Part shown: one piece after another, positions 44,897 to 54,318 of the stretch
Layout of the letters: every line of letters begins with the position of its first letter
Numbering within the stretch: the stretch's first letter is position 1
Assembly (NCBI GenBank): GCA_038120095.1
Contig: JAYOKZ010000001.1
Coordinates: forward strand, 1 to 64,000
Source of the DNA: UBA2589 sp038120095
GTDB taxonomy: Bacteria; Gemmatimonadota; Gemmatimonadetes; Longimicrobiales; Gaopeijiaceae
DNA length: 64,000 nt
Direction of reading: 5' to 3'
Program-made: the position numbers and the translations under genes
The notes under the pieces: generated by a model
What the model saw: the letters and a program-made list of their open reading frames with translations, nothing else
Database searches by the model: none
What the model was told of the DNA's origin: nothing

Positions 44897-44925
44897 TTGT
44901 TGGCCGAAGGGTCGCTGCGCAGCTT
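44897..44925 (+). promoter_or_regulatory. Candidate sigma-70-type promoter for the TolB/CehA gene
   Basis: TTGTTG at 44897-44902 and CAGCTT at 44920-44925 are separated by exactly 17 bases and lie 37 bases before the GTG at 44962. The -10 box is weak by E. coli standards but resembles other -10 candidates in this window. Inferred only from sequence. Confidence 0.35.
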
Positions 44926-44961
44926 CCCGGACCCTACCCCAAGATCCCGGAGGAGCTGTTG

Positions 44962-47502
44962 GTGCACGTTCGGTGGCCCCGTTTCGTTGTGTTCCTGACC
45001 CTGACAACCCTGGCGCCGCTGTCAGGGCAGGAGCCGTTCGGCTCCTATCCCGCAGCACGCATGGGCGGGATGTACATGCACAACTTCTATCTGCCGCCGG
45101 CAGTCAATTCAGCTCCATGGGCTCCCGACTGGGCCCCGGACGGAGAGAGTATCGCGGTGTCGATGCAGGGCTCCATCTGGACCGTGGACATCGAGACCGG
45201 TCGTGCGGTCGAGCTCGTAAGTGGGCCGAAGTACTACTCGTCTCCCAATTACTCTCCTGACGGGCGCTGGCTGATCTACACGGCGGATGACCACGGACGC
45301 TCGATCGGCCTCGAGGTCCTCGACCTCGAATCGGGTGAGACCCACAGCCTGACGAACGACGAGGAGGTGTACGTCGATCCGTCCTTCAGCCCGGACGGAA
45401 CGCGTGTCGCGTACGTGTCCACCGCACCGACAGGCTACTTCAACGTGTTCGTCAGGGACTTCTCGGACGGCGAATGGGCAGGCGAGGCCGTTGCGGTCAC
45501 CTCGGACAACAGCTTCGGCAACGACCGCCTCTACTTCGGTTCGGAGGATATCCACATCAATCCGGCGTGGTTTCCCGACGGTACGGAACTTCTGCTCGTT
45601 TCCAACCGCGATGTCGCGCTCGGCAGCGGCAACGTGTTCCGAGTGCCGGCCCGAGCCGGCGGCTTCGACGACCGAGTCCAGGTCCTCGCGGAGCAGACCC
45701 TGTATCGGACCCAGCCCGACGTGTCGATCGACGGACGGCGGTTCATTTTCTCGTCGACCCGAGGTACCGCAGATCAGTTCAACAACCTGTACGTGCAGCC
45801 AACAGTCGGTGGTGAGCCGTACAAGATGACGTTTTTCGATCACGATGCCTTCCACCCTCGCTGGTCACCCGATGGTGAATGGATCGCATTCATCGACAAC
45901 GACGGGGTACGTGGGCTTCCTCGCCTTCGCCTCCTCGAGACCTACGGAGGCCGCATTGTCGATGTGGAGATCACCGGACGGCATTGGTTGAACCCAACCG
46001 GCCGGCTCAGCGTGACGACCCTCGGACCAGAGGGGCTTCCCACGGGAACGCGGGTCCACCTCATCGCCTCCGACGGGAAGGCGTACGCTCCGACGGATCA
46101 GTACGCCCGGATGCCCGAACGGGCTCGTGTGGGCGCCTTCCATCACGAGGGGTCGTTCGACGTCGAACTGCCGGTGGGCGAGGCCCGCCTCGTCGTAGTC
46201 AAGGGCTTCGAGCACCTGCCCGTGGAGCAGATCGTAACGATCGAGGCAGGGGTCACGACCGAGTTGAGCGTGCAGATGGACCGCCTTGTCGACATGGCCT
46301 CGAAGGGCTGGTTCAACGGCTCGACGCACGTCCATGCCAACTATGGTGGCAATCTGCACAACTCGCTGGAAAACATGATGATGATGTCCGAAGCGGAGGA
46401 TCAGGACATTGTCCTCGAGCAGATCGCGAACAAGGACAATCGGATTCTCGACTACCAGTACTTCATACCGGGAGGCCGCGAACATCCTCTCTCGACGGAT
46501 GACATGGTGCTCGTCGTCGGCCAGGAGTACCGCCCGCCGTTCTACGGACACGTGTTCATGTTCGGCATGGAGGAGCATCTCGTGTCGCCGTTTACAACGG
46601 GCTACGAAGGCACGGGAATCGAAAGCCTGTATCCGTCGAATACGGACATGTTCAGACGGGCCAAACGGCAGGGGGCCTGGACCGGGTACGTTCACTCCTT
46701 CTTCAATGGAGATCCTCTGGAGGGGAATCTCGGCGCTGCAAAGGGCTTCATCGTCGACGCGGCCCTCATGACTGCAGACGCCGTGGAGTGGTCGACGTCC
46801 CAGGACGGCTGGCCTCCGCTCTACGCCGTGTGGTCAAATGGGCTGAAGACCGCGCTCGTCGGTGGCGAAGACTCGATCAGCAATCTGCACATCACCCCCC
46901 TCGTCGGCTCGGTCCGAACGTACGTCCGGATTCCCGGCGGGGAACTGAGCATGCGCGGCTGGCTCGACGCGATGAAGAACGGTCACGCATTCATGTCGAA
47001 CGGGCCCCTGGTCGAATTCGAAGTCGCCGGGCGCATTCCCGGGGAGACCGTCTCGATCGAATCTGGCGACCCGGTCATCGCGTCTCTCGAGGTGACATCC
47101 GTGACCCCTCTCGAAGTGGCCGAAATCGTGTTCAACGGGGTGGTCATCGCGTCGATTCCCTTCTCGGGAGATCGGACGAGCCTCTCGTTCGAGCGGTCAT
47201 TCCGCCCGGATCGGTCCGGGTGGTACCACGTGCGGGTCAGCGGGGCACCGGGCGAGAGTTTCCCCATGGACATCCCCTGGGTCCAGGCGGCAACAAACCC
47301 AGTCTGGGTTGAGGTCGATGGAGCTCCTGTTCGATCCGTCGAAGCTGCGGACTACGCACTCGCCTGGATCGACAAGCTCCAGGACATGGCGGAGGATTGG
47401 CCGCACTGGCGCTCCGAGACCGAGAAGGAGCACGTGTACCGCCAATTCGATGAGGCAAGGGGCATTTATCGTGCGCGGCGGGACGAGGCGGAAGGTCGGT
47501 GA
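44962..47502 (+). CDS. TolB-like propeller fused to a CehA/McbA-type metallohydrolase
   Basis: An 846-residue secreted protein (signal PRFVVFLTLTTLAPLSGQ). Residues 45-330 carry WD40-like TolB repeats with SPDGRWLIYTAD, SPDGTRVAYVS, FPDGTELLLVSNR and SPDGEWIAFIDND. A spacer domain is followed by the CehA (PHP-like) domain, which begins WFNGSTHVHANYGGN (HxH metal motif). CehA/McbA enzymes hydrolyse aryl carbamates and related esters, but many members act on unknown substrates. GGAGGAG lies 6 bases before GTG 44962; TTG 44959 is an alternative. The start faces the divergent lipoprotein operon across 139 bases. Confidence 0.82.
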   Translation: MHVRWPRFVVFLTLTTLAPLSGQEPFGSYPAARMGGMYMHNFYLPPAVNSAPWAPDWAPDGESIAVSMQGSIWTVDIETGRAVELVSGPKYYSSPNYSPDGRWLIYTADDHGRSIGLEVLDLESGETHSLTNDEEVYVDPSFSPDGTRVAYVSTAPTGYFNVFVRDFSDGEWAGEAVAVTSDNSFGNDRLYFGSEDIHINPAWFPDGTELLLVSNRDVALGSGNVFRVPARAGGFDDRVQVLAEQTLYRTQPDVSIDGRRFIFSSTRGTADQFNNLYVQPTVGGEPYKMTFFDHDAFHPRWSPDGEWIAFIDNDGVRGLPRLRLLETYGGRIVDVEITGRHWLNPTGRLSVTTLGPEGLPTGTRVHLIASDGKAYAPTDQYARMPERARVGAFHHEGSFDVELPVGEARLVVVKGFEHLPVEQIVTIEAGVTTELSVQMDRLVDMASKGWFNGSTHVHANYGGNLHNSLENMMMMSEAEDQDIVLEQIANKDNRILDYQYFIPGGREHPLSTDDMVLVVGQEYRPPFYGHVFMFGMEEHLVSPFTTGYEGTGIESLYPSNTDMFRRAKRQGAWTGYVHSFFNGDPLEGNLGAAKGFIVDAALMTADAVEWSTSQDGWPPLYAVWSNGLKTALVGGEDSISNLHITPLVGSVRTYVRIPGGELSMRGWLDAMKNGHAFMSNGPLVEFEVAGRIPGETVSIESGDPVIASLEVTSVTPLEVAEIVFNGVVIASIPFSGDRTSLSFERSFRPDRSGWYHVRVSGAPGESFPMDIPWVQAATNPVWVEVDGAPVRSVEAADYALAWIDKLQDMAEDWPHWRSETEKEHVYRQFDEARGIYRARRDEAEGR

Positions 47503-47551
47503 TGTGCCCGTTCCGCCGGACACCCCCCTCTTCTGGTTTCTTCCGCCCGTC

Positions 47552-48265
47552 ATGACCATCCCCATGCGCTGGCTCGGACCCGCCACCCTCGCAACGCTCG
47601 CTGCAGCGTGGGCCTGCTCGGACGAGGCGGGCCCGGTGCAAACCCCTGTCGAGTGGTACGAAGTCAGCACACCGGCGGGCGTTCTCGACGTAGCGGTGGT
47701 CCCCCCGGCGGAGCCAGGCACCTCATCTCATCCTGTTCTCCTGGCACTACCGTGGGGTTCCGGTGCCACGGATCTGACGGAGTCGTTCGTAAGCCGATAC
47801 TGGGGCGAGGCTCCTGCGGCCAGCGGCTATTATGTCGTGGCACCGGCCATCTACGGACCCCAGCTCGAGGACGATGCCGAGCAGATCCTGCCGGCCCTCT
47901 TCGAATGGGTCGAGGCGACCCTTCGAGCAGATGCCGAGACCATTGCGCTGGTGGGTGCCTCGAACGGTGGCATCGGAGCCTTCTTTGCAGCGCTGGCCGA
48001 CCCGACCCGATTTGATGCGATGCTCGTCATGCCGGGCCTGTACGAGGGCGATCCGGACAACCTCGCCGCCCTCGTTGACATCCCGATACGAATGATCGTG
48101 GGCGAACTGGACACCACCTGGGTGGAGGCGACCCTTGCAACTGAAGGGGCGCTCGAGTCGGTGGGCATCGTGCCGACCGTGGACATCGCCGATGCCCAGG
48201 GCCACGTGATGAATCTCCGGGGAGAGGGCCTCGTGGGGTGGATCGACGAGGCGATCGGGCGCTGA
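47552..48265 (+). CDS. Alpha/beta hydrolase, exported or lipid-anchored
   Basis: A 237-residue alpha/beta hydrolase with nucleophile GASNGG (Ser in VGASNGGIGAFF), Asp in IVGELDTTW and His in DAQGHVMNL. The N-terminal hydrophobic region (LGPATLATLAAAWAC) looks like a signal with a possible, imperfect lipobox (AWAC). Compact dienelactone-hydrolase-like or esterase-like folds match this size. It lies 49 bases after the TolB/CehA gene and is probably co-transcribed. The substrate is unknown. Confidence 0.75.
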   Translation: MTIPMRWLGPATLATLAAAWACSDEAGPVQTPVEWYEVSTPAGVLDVAVVPPAEPGTSSHPVLLALPWGSGATDLTESFVSRYWGEAPAASGYYVVAPAIYGPQLEDDAEQILPALFEWVEATLRADAETIALVGASNGGIGAFFAALADPTRFDAMLVMPGLYEGDPDNLAALVDIPIRMIVGELDTTWVEATLATEGALESVGIVPTVDIADAQGHVMNLRGEGLVGWIDEAIGR

Positions 48266-48287
48266 CCGGAGGGGGAGTGAGTGAGCG

Positions 48288-48950
48288 CTAGGCGTCGGTT
48301 GCGCCCGAACGCTCGCCTCCCGCGTCGTCAATGAGGTCGGCACCGGGGTCGTTCGAACGGATCGCCGCCTCGAGGCACGTGCGACTCAGCTCCTCATCGT
48401 CCGAAATTGCGTCAGGCGACGCGCCATCACCCGCCCACCGGCGCACGTCCTCCGCCCGATTCGGGAAGTCCAAAAGGTCCAGTGCGTCGGCCGCAGCTTC
48501 CAGGAATTCCGAGCTGGCGCTGATTCGGGCCATTTCGAAAATCTGCGTGGCGGCTCGACTGCTGACGTCTCCGTTCTTTGATGCCTGCGCATAGTCCCGA
48601 AGGTGCAGGAGCGCCATGGCCTGATGCCGAGCTGCCAGGTCCAGCCACGTCAGGGTACAGAGCGTCCTGATGGCGGCGGGCCGAACCCGAATGATCTTGT
48701 TGGCCACTCCGCGAGCCATCTCTTTCTGCTGGTCCTCCAGAAAGGAGTCGATCGCCCGCCCGTAATAGGCGACCGCTCGCTCGCTCTGGCCGTCCTTCAG
48801 GGCAAGATCACCAGCCTTGTTGAACGCCGTGCCCACGTACCCGGGGCTGGCATTGCGCGCCTCGTCCTCGAGCCTGGCGAGTTCCTGGTCGACGTCCTTG
48901 GAGTTGCCCCCCGGGTCCGCTCCACCAAAAAAGCGAGACAGGAACGACAT
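48288..48950 (-). CDS. TPR-like hypothetical protein
   Basis: A 220-residue soluble protein rich in Ala and helices, without a signal peptide. The segment AFNKAGDLALKDGQSERAVAYYGRAIDSFLEDQQKEMA resembles a TPR pair (N-KAGDLAL and AVAYYGRAIDSFL), followed by further helices and an acidic tail. No enzyme motif. It starts 7 bases after the stop of the FKBP gene and is probably translated with it. Confidence 0.6.
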   Translation of the reverse strand: MSFLSRFFGGADPGGNSKDVDQELARLEDEARNASPGYVGTAFNKAGDLALKDGQSERAVAYYGRAIDSFLEDQQKEMARGVANKIIRVRPAAIRTLCTLTWLDLAARHQAMALLHLRDYAQASKNGDVSSRAATQIFEMARISASSEFLEAAADALDLLDFPNRAEDVRRWAGDGASPDAISDDEELSRTCLEAAIRSNDPGADLIDDAGGERSGATDA

Positions 48951-48957
48951 GTGTAGG

Positions 48958-49674
48958 TCAGTCGATGACTTCGAAGAGTTCGATCTCGAAGATCAACGTC
49001 TGGTTGGGTCCGATTCGACCCGATCCGTTCGGACCGTACGCGATCTCGGCGGGGATCCAGACCCTGATATGACCGCCTTCATTGAGAAGAAGCAGCGCCT
49101 CGGTGAAACCGGAGATCAGACGGCCCGGCGCGCTCGAAAAGACGACGGGCTCACCGTCGTACGACGAATCGAACTCCGTCCCATCGATGAGCGACCCCCG
49201 ATAGTGAAGACGAACATCCTCGCCCCCGGCGGGCGATGCGCCATCACCGTCGCGGAGCATCTCGTACTGGAGGCCGCTTTCCGTCGTGATGACACCGTCA
49301 CGCGCACCATTCTCGGCGAGGAACGCCTGTCCCTCGGCGAGATTTTCTTCAGCCTGACGAGCTCGCTCGGCCATCGCCGCCGCCTCGATTTCCTGACCGA
49401 ACTGCTGAAGTACCGCCTGCAACTCGGCGCCATCAAGATCCGGCTCGCTGCGCTGGAGCGCATCCTCGATTCCCCGCATGAACGCCGGGCGGTCCAGGCG
49501 ATCTGCAGCGTCGACCAGCTGCTGGCCGACATTGAGACCAATGCCGTAGCTCGCTTTCTGGTCGTTGGTGTCCAGGGCCGCGTTCTCGAACGACGCGGAT
49601 CGGCTGTCAGGCGTGGAACATGCGCCAAGCGCGAAAGAGACGCCCAGCAGCGCCGCACCCATACGAACGATCAT
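48958..49674 (-). CDS. FKBP-type peptidyl-prolyl isomerase lipoprotein
   Basis: A 238-residue lipoprotein (lipobox FALGAC, Cys19) with the Mip/FkpA layout: an N-terminal helical dimerisation domain (KASYGIGLNVGQQLVDAADRL, EIEAAAMAERARQAEENLAEGQAFL) and a C-terminal FKBP domain with VRLHYRGSLIDGTEFDSSYD, GFTEALLLLNEGG and IPAEIAYGPNGSGRIGPNQTLIFEIEL (family pattern shown in parts). It should assist folding of periplasmic or outer-membrane proteins. ATG 49674 has GAGGAT upstream. Confidence 0.9.
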   Translation of the reverse strand: MIVRMGAALLGVSFALGACSTPDSRSASFENAALDTNDQKASYGIGLNVGQQLVDAADRLDRPAFMRGIEDALQRSEPDLDGAELQAVLQQFGQEIEAAAMAERARQAEENLAEGQAFLAENGARDGVITTESGLQYEMLRDGDGASPAGGEDVRLHYRGSLIDGTEFDSSYDGEPVVFSSAPGRLISGFTEALLLLNEGGHIRVWIPAEIAYGPNGSGRIGPNQTLIFEIELFEVID

Positions 49675-49712
49675 CGGGGAATCCTCGGTGGAATCAAATG
49701 TTCAAGCCTTCG

Positions 49713-49742
49713 AAGCTAACCCGACCGGACCCTTTCGCCCAA
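49713..49742 (-). promoter_or_regulatory. Candidate promoter for the FKBP operon
   Basis: On the minus strand TTGGGC (49742-49737) and TAGCTT (49718-49713) are 18 bases apart, about 40 bases upstream of the FKBP start. The -10 box is the same TAGCTT seen upstream of the M14 gene. Confidence 0.35.
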
Positions 49743-49823
49743 CGCCGACGCCTGTCCGAATCCCCGGAGGCACCGCAACTTGTTCGTTCAGACCCATCGG
49801 TTCGAATCGTCGGAGAGTGCCGG

Positions 49824-52409
49824 ATGCTTAAGTCACTGAAGCGGGTCGGCGTAATCGCCGTCCTCGTCCACACCACCCTGCCCCACGCTGCGTTCGCTCA
49901 GACCGCCGCCCCGCAGGCGATCCTCGCGGACAAGAACTTCGTTGCTCCTGCCAGTGAGATCGCGGACATGGTGCTGGCGCCGCGATATCTCAACATGACG
50001 TTGACCGACGTCAGCCCGGACAAACGCTGGTTCATCCACGAGATCGGCGACGGCCCGGTCACCATGGACCGCTTTTCCAAGGATTTCGACGAACTAGGCG
50101 GGGTCTTCATCGACTACGTAGCGAATCGGCACCGAAACCTGACCATTCGCTCGAACATCGGGATCCACGTGATCTCCGCATCGGATGGGTCGATCACGGA
50201 GGTCGACATTCCCTCTGGCGCCCGAATTTCCAATGCGACGTGGTCACCCGACGGTAGCCTTCTCGCCTTCTACGGTCACACGGACGACGAGACCCACATC
50301 TATGTCGCCGATCCTGTGGACGGAGACAGCCGACGCGTCACTCGTCGTCCCGTACTGGCGACGATGGTCGAGGGGTTCGAGTGGACCAGTGACGGCCGGG
50401 AAATCGCCACGATCCTCGTGCCTGACGATCGAAGCCCCCGACCCATGCCATCTCGAATCCCGACGGGACCGCAGGTGAAGCAGACAGAGGAGGGAGAGAA
50501 CATGCTTCGGACGTACGCGAGCCTGATGGCCACCCCGTACGACGAAGCGTTGCTCGAGTGGCACGCGACGGGTCAGCTCGCCGTGATCGACGTCGATAAT
50601 CGGAATGTGACGGAGGTCGGCGCCCCCGCGATGATCACGTCCTTCGACTTCTCGCCGACCGGCCAGCATGCCCGGGTCGAGACGATGAAGAAACCGTTCA
50701 GTTATGTCGTGCCGGTCCGTTCGTTTGGTCATGTCGAGCAGGTCTGGGACCGAAGTGGGGTCACGCTCGTTCAACTGGCAGAGGAGGACACGCAAACGGG
50801 GCTCGACGGAAATCTTCCGACCGCCCCGGGCGTTGGCGGCGAGAGCGACGAACCGGATCGCCGCGACCTCGCATGGCGTGCGGATGGCGCAGGATTGACG
50901 TTCCTCCAGGAGGCCTCGGCCGCGCAGGAGGAAGACGAGAGCGAGAGCGACCGGGGAAGCCGTGCAGACCGTGTGATTCTGTGGGCACCTCCCTTCGACG
51001 ACGCATCCGTGTCGGTGGTGTTCGAGGCGTCGTCGAGAATGTCCGCCCACCGCTTCAGCGCTGATCACTCGATGCTCTTCGTCACCGAGCGGCCGCGAAA
51101 TGGGAATGGCCGGGGTGGAGGAAGCGGTACCGTCAAGGAGTACGCCGTCGACCTCGCCGACCCGGGGACGTCCTATACGATCGCTGAGTACGCTTCTGAC
51201 GACTTCTACGAGAACCCCGGGTCACTGATCAACCGAGGTGGGCAGGTCCCTTCCGGCAATCGCTTCGGCGGGGGCGGCAGTGAAGCGCAAATCGTCGAGA
51301 CGTCTTCGGATGGCTCTGCGGTCTTCCTCTACGGAAACGAGTACAACGAAGACCCGATGCTCGAGAGTCCGAAGAACTTCATCGACCGGGTCGACATTCG
51401 ATCGGGGGAGAAGACTCGGATCTACGAGGCCGACAATGACGGCGAATACAATCGGGTCGTAACCGTCCTTGACGCCGACGCCGCATCGTTCGTCGTGTCA
51501 CGCGAGTCGCCCACTGAAATCGCACAGTCCTATCGGGCCGAGAACGACCGGACGACACAGCTCACGAACAACGTCGACTACTCGCCCCAGATGACGAATG
51601 CCCCTCGGCGGCGGTTCACCGTCGAACGCCCGGACGGATTCCGCTTTCTCGTCAACGTCACGCTGCCACCGGGCTATCAGGATGGCACGCGACTTCCGGC
51701 CATGTTCTGGTTCTACCCTCGGGAGTACACGGATCAGGAGAGCTACGACGAGCGCGGCCGAACGTACAACAAGGATGCCTTCCCGAACTTCGGGACGCGC
51801 TCCATGCAGTACCTGGTGCAGCTCGGTTACGCCGTGGTCGAGCCGGACGCACCGATCGTCGGAAAAGCTGGCCAGATGAACAACAATTACGAGCACGACC
51901 TGAGAAACAACCTGGCGGCCGTCATCGACGAGTTGGACCGACGTGAACTCATCGACCGACAGAGGTTGGGGATCGGGGGGCACTCGTACGGGTCCTTTTC
52001 GACCGCGAATGCCATGGTCCACACGCCCTTTTTCAAGGCGGGCATCGCCGGCGACGGCAACTTCAACCGCACGCTGACCCCACTGATGTTTCAGAGCGAA
52101 CGGCGCATTTTCTGGGACGCAAAAGACGTGTACACGTCGATGTCCCCGTTCTTTCATGCCAACAACATGACGGGCGCGCTTCTGATCTACCACGGAATGA
52201 TGGATCAGAACGTGGGGACTGCGCTCGATCATGCCCCGAGGATGTTCCACGCGCTCAACGGGCTTGGAAAGGAAGCATCCATGTACCTCTACCCGTATGA
52301 GGACCACGGGCCGGCTAGCCGGCGGACACTACTCGACCTGTGGGGGCGGTGGGCGGCATGGCTGGACCTCCATCTGCGAGACGGCGGGGATACGCCCGTA
52401 ACGGAGTAG
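49824..52409 (+). CDS. Secreted S9-family serine peptidase (glutamyl endopeptidase-like)
   Basis: An 861-residue prolyl-oligopeptidase-family enzyme with a signal peptide (VGVIAVLVHTTLPHAAFAQ). A beta-propeller spans about 60-600, and the alpha/beta hydrolase domain carries Ser721 in GGHSYGSF, Asp794 in MMDQNVGT and His828 in YEDHGP. The lack of a strict POP pattern and the propeller type resemble the S9 group that includes glutamyl endopeptidases. GGAGAG lies 7 bases before ATG 49824. It degrades peptides in the periplasm. A strong terminator follows at 52484. Confidence 0.85.
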   Translation: MLKSLKRVGVIAVLVHTTLPHAAFAQTAAPQAILADKNFVAPASEIADMVLAPRYLNMTLTDVSPDKRWFIHEIGDGPVTMDRFSKDFDELGGVFIDYVANRHRNLTIRSNIGIHVISASDGSITEVDIPSGARISNATWSPDGSLLAFYGHTDDETHIYVADPVDGDSRRVTRRPVLATMVEGFEWTSDGREIATILVPDDRSPRPMPSRIPTGPQVKQTEEGENMLRTYASLMATPYDEALLEWHATGQLAVIDVDNRNVTEVGAPAMITSFDFSPTGQHARVETMKKPFSYVVPVRSFGHVEQVWDRSGVTLVQLAEEDTQTGLDGNLPTAPGVGGESDEPDRRDLAWRADGAGLTFLQEASAAQEEDESESDRGSRADRVILWAPPFDDASVSVVFEASSRMSAHRFSADHSMLFVTERPRNGNGRGGGSGTVKEYAVDLADPGTSYTIAEYASDDFYENPGSLINRGGQVPSGNRFGGGGSEAQIVETSSDGSAVFLYGNEYNEDPMLESPKNFIDRVDIRSGEKTRIYEADNDGEYNRVVTVLDADAASFVVSRESPTEIAQSYRAENDRTTQLTNNVDYSPQMTNAPRRRFTVERPDGFRFLVNVTLPPGYQDGTRLPAMFWFYPREYTDQESYDERGRTYNKDAFPNFGTRSMQYLVQLGYAVVEPDAPIVGKAGQMNNNYEHDLRNNLAAVIDELDRRELIDRQRLGIGGHSYGSFSTANAMVHTPFFKAGIAGDGNFNRTLTPLMFQSERRIFWDAKDVYTSMSPFFHANNMTGALLIYHGMMDQNVGTALDHAPRMFHALNGLGKEASMYLYPYEDHGPASRRTLLDLWGRWAAWLDLHLRDGGDTPVTE

Positions 52410-52483
52410 CCGACTTCTCGCGCAGGCTCGCTGGGCCGCGGAATCGACTGCTGCGGTTCACTCCGGCCGGGCTGGGCCTTCGG

Positions 52484-52523
52484 GCTCCCCCCGGCCACGC
52501 CGGGCGGAGCGGGCTTTTCGTTT
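52484..52523 (+). terminator. Rho-independent terminator
   Basis: GCTCC-C-CCCGGC pairs with GCCGGG-C-GGAGC (52484-52495 with 52499-52510, one C-C mismatch), closing the loop CAC, followed by GGGCTTTTCGTTT. It stands between the S9 peptidase and the beta-lactamase-fold gene, both on the plus strand, so the latter needs its own promoter or read-through. Confidence 0.75.
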
Positions 52524-52577
52524 GACGTCGATCCGCGCAAACTGCCCTGAGGATTCGTGTTCAGCCCCGAGCTTTCG

Positions 52578-54239
52578 ATGACGCACGCACGCACTGACCG
52601 CCTCACACTCTCCGCCCTCCTGATCGTGGCCTGCACTGCCCTGCCCTTCGAGGCCGACGGCCAGGTGGATCCGTCCCTCGCCGCTCGAATCGACGAAGTT
52701 TTCTCCGAGTGGAGCACGGACTCGTCTCCAGGCTGTGCCGTCGGAGTCACGCAAAACGGAGAGACCGTCCTCGAGAGAGCATACGGGATGGCCGACCTCG
52801 AATGGGACATCCCGAACACGCCGGAGACCCTCTTCGAGGGCGGGTCCGTATCCAAGCAGTTCACCGCAGCAGCGGTGATCCTGCTCGCGCTCGACGGTAC
52901 CCTTTCCCTCGACGACGACGTCCGGCGGTGGGTTCCCGAGCTTCCGGACTACGGTCACACCATCACCCTCCACCACCTCATGACCCACACCAGTGGCCTG
53001 CGCGACTGGGGTAGTGTGGCGTCCATTTCCGGGTGGGGGCGCGAAGACCGAGCGCACGACCACGATGACGTCGTGGATATCCTGAGTCGCCAGACTCGCC
53101 TCAACTTCGAACCGGGGCTCGAGTACTCGTACAGCAACTCCGGTTACAATCTTCTCGCCGTCGTCGTGGATCGCGCGAGTGGAGTGCCCTTCGCCGAATT
53201 TTCGAGGACGCGACTGTTCGAACCGGCGGGCATGACGCGGACACAATGGCGCGACAGCCATCGCCGGATCATCCGAGGGCGCTCCTCCGCGTACAACCGC
53301 GTGGGCGAAGGCTGGGAGATCAACCGCCCCGTCGAGTTCGTTCACGGGAACGGGGGAATCCTGACCACGGTCCGGGACCTCGGCACCTGGAATCAGATCC
53401 TCACGACGGGAGGGCCGTGGGGCCCGGAGTTTCTCGCCCTCATGCACAGGCCGGGCGTTCTGACCGATGGCTCCGAAATCGAGTACGCGGGTGGCCTCAT
53501 GCTCTCGCCCCTCGAGAACGTCCAGTCGGTCACCCATACCGGATCGACAGCAGGCTACCGGGCGTACCTCGGTCGCTTTCCCGAGCAGGGTCTCTCGGTC
53601 GCCATGCTGTGCAATGCGTCGAACGTCTCCACGGGAGGAAGCGGCGGGCGCGTCGCACGGGCCTTCCTCGGCGACGCGGTGCAGCAGGAGCCAGCGCCGG
53701 ACTACCAGGCCGAATCCGCGGGCTTCGACCTCGAGCCCTTCGTAGGCCTCTATCGCGAACCGCTCACCGGAGGCCCCCTGGAGATCACGCTCCGAGACGG
53801 TGTGCTTTACGCACGATCGACGCCACTCCTGCCACTCTCCGGGTCGGATTTCCAGGTGGGCAACGGAGATCGACGGTACGTCTTCGACCGCTACGGCAGC
53901 ACCGTCGTCGGCTTCCGCGTCGAAGACTGGCAGTACTCGGATCGGCGGTATGAACGCGTCACCACCTGGACCCCGAGCGCAGCCGAGCTGAACGCCTTCG
54001 AGGGTGAGTACCACAGCGAAGACGCGGAGACGACATATCGCGTCACGGCGACGGAGAGCGGCCTCGAGATCTGGCAGCGCCCGAACAATACCTTCGAGGT
54101 GCGCCCGGTATACGACGACGGCTTTCAGTCCGGAGGACGAATCGTCCGGTTCCTTCGTGATGGAGCCGGCCGCGTATCTGAGCTGTCCCTCAGCATCGGA
54201 CGCGTATACGACATGCGATTCCAGAGAACAGGGAGCTGA
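52578..54239 (+). CDS. Secreted beta-lactamase-fold serine hydrolase (class C-like/esterase)
   Basis: About 553 residues with a signal peptide (LSALLIVACTALPFEADG). The class C-type catalytic motifs are SVSK (Ser90, Lys93) and YSN (Tyr185-Asn187), plus HTG in VTHTGSTAGYRAYLG near residue 317. The C-terminal 180 residues form a separate beta-barrel-like domain. The length and added domain fit the D-aminopeptidase, esterase EstB or Pab87-type group rather than an antibiotic-resistance beta-lactamase. GTG 52557 is an alternative start. It is probably active on peptides or esters in the periplasm; the substrate is unknown. Confidence 0.82.
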   Translation: MTHARTDRLTLSALLIVACTALPFEADGQVDPSLAARIDEVFSEWSTDSSPGCAVGVTQNGETVLERAYGMADLEWDIPNTPETLFEGGSVSKQFTAAAVILLALDGTLSLDDDVRRWVPELPDYGHTITLHHLMTHTSGLRDWGSVASISGWGREDRAHDHDDVVDILSRQTRLNFEPGLEYSYSNSGYNLLAVVVDRASGVPFAEFSRTRLFEPAGMTRTQWRDSHRRIIRGRSSAYNRVGEGWEINRPVEFVHGNGGILTTVRDLGTWNQILTTGGPWGPEFLALMHRPGVLTDGSEIEYAGGLMLSPLENVQSVTHTGSTAGYRAYLGRFPEQGLSVAMLCNASNVSTGGSGGRVARAFLGDAVQQEPAPDYQAESAGFDLEPFVGLYREPLTGGPLEITLRDGVLYARSTPLLPLSGSDFQVGNGDRRYVFDRYGSTVVGFRVEDWQYSDRRYERVTTWTPSAAELNAFEGEYHSEDAETTYRVTATESGLEIWQRPNNTFEVRPVYDDGFQSGGRIVRFLRDGAGRVSELSLSIGRVYDMRFQRTGS

Positions 54240-54318
54240 CGACGCTTCGATGCTCGCCTGCTTCTGTCGAGCGCGTGGAAGCTCGGGTCGTCTTCTCCCA
54301 TAACCGCAGGGTAACGCG

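Noticed and set aside
52578..54239. Antibiotic-resistance beta-lactamase
   Set aside because: The SxxK and YSN motifs are shared by esterases and D-aminopeptidases; the extra C-terminal domain and peptidase neighbourhood favour these.
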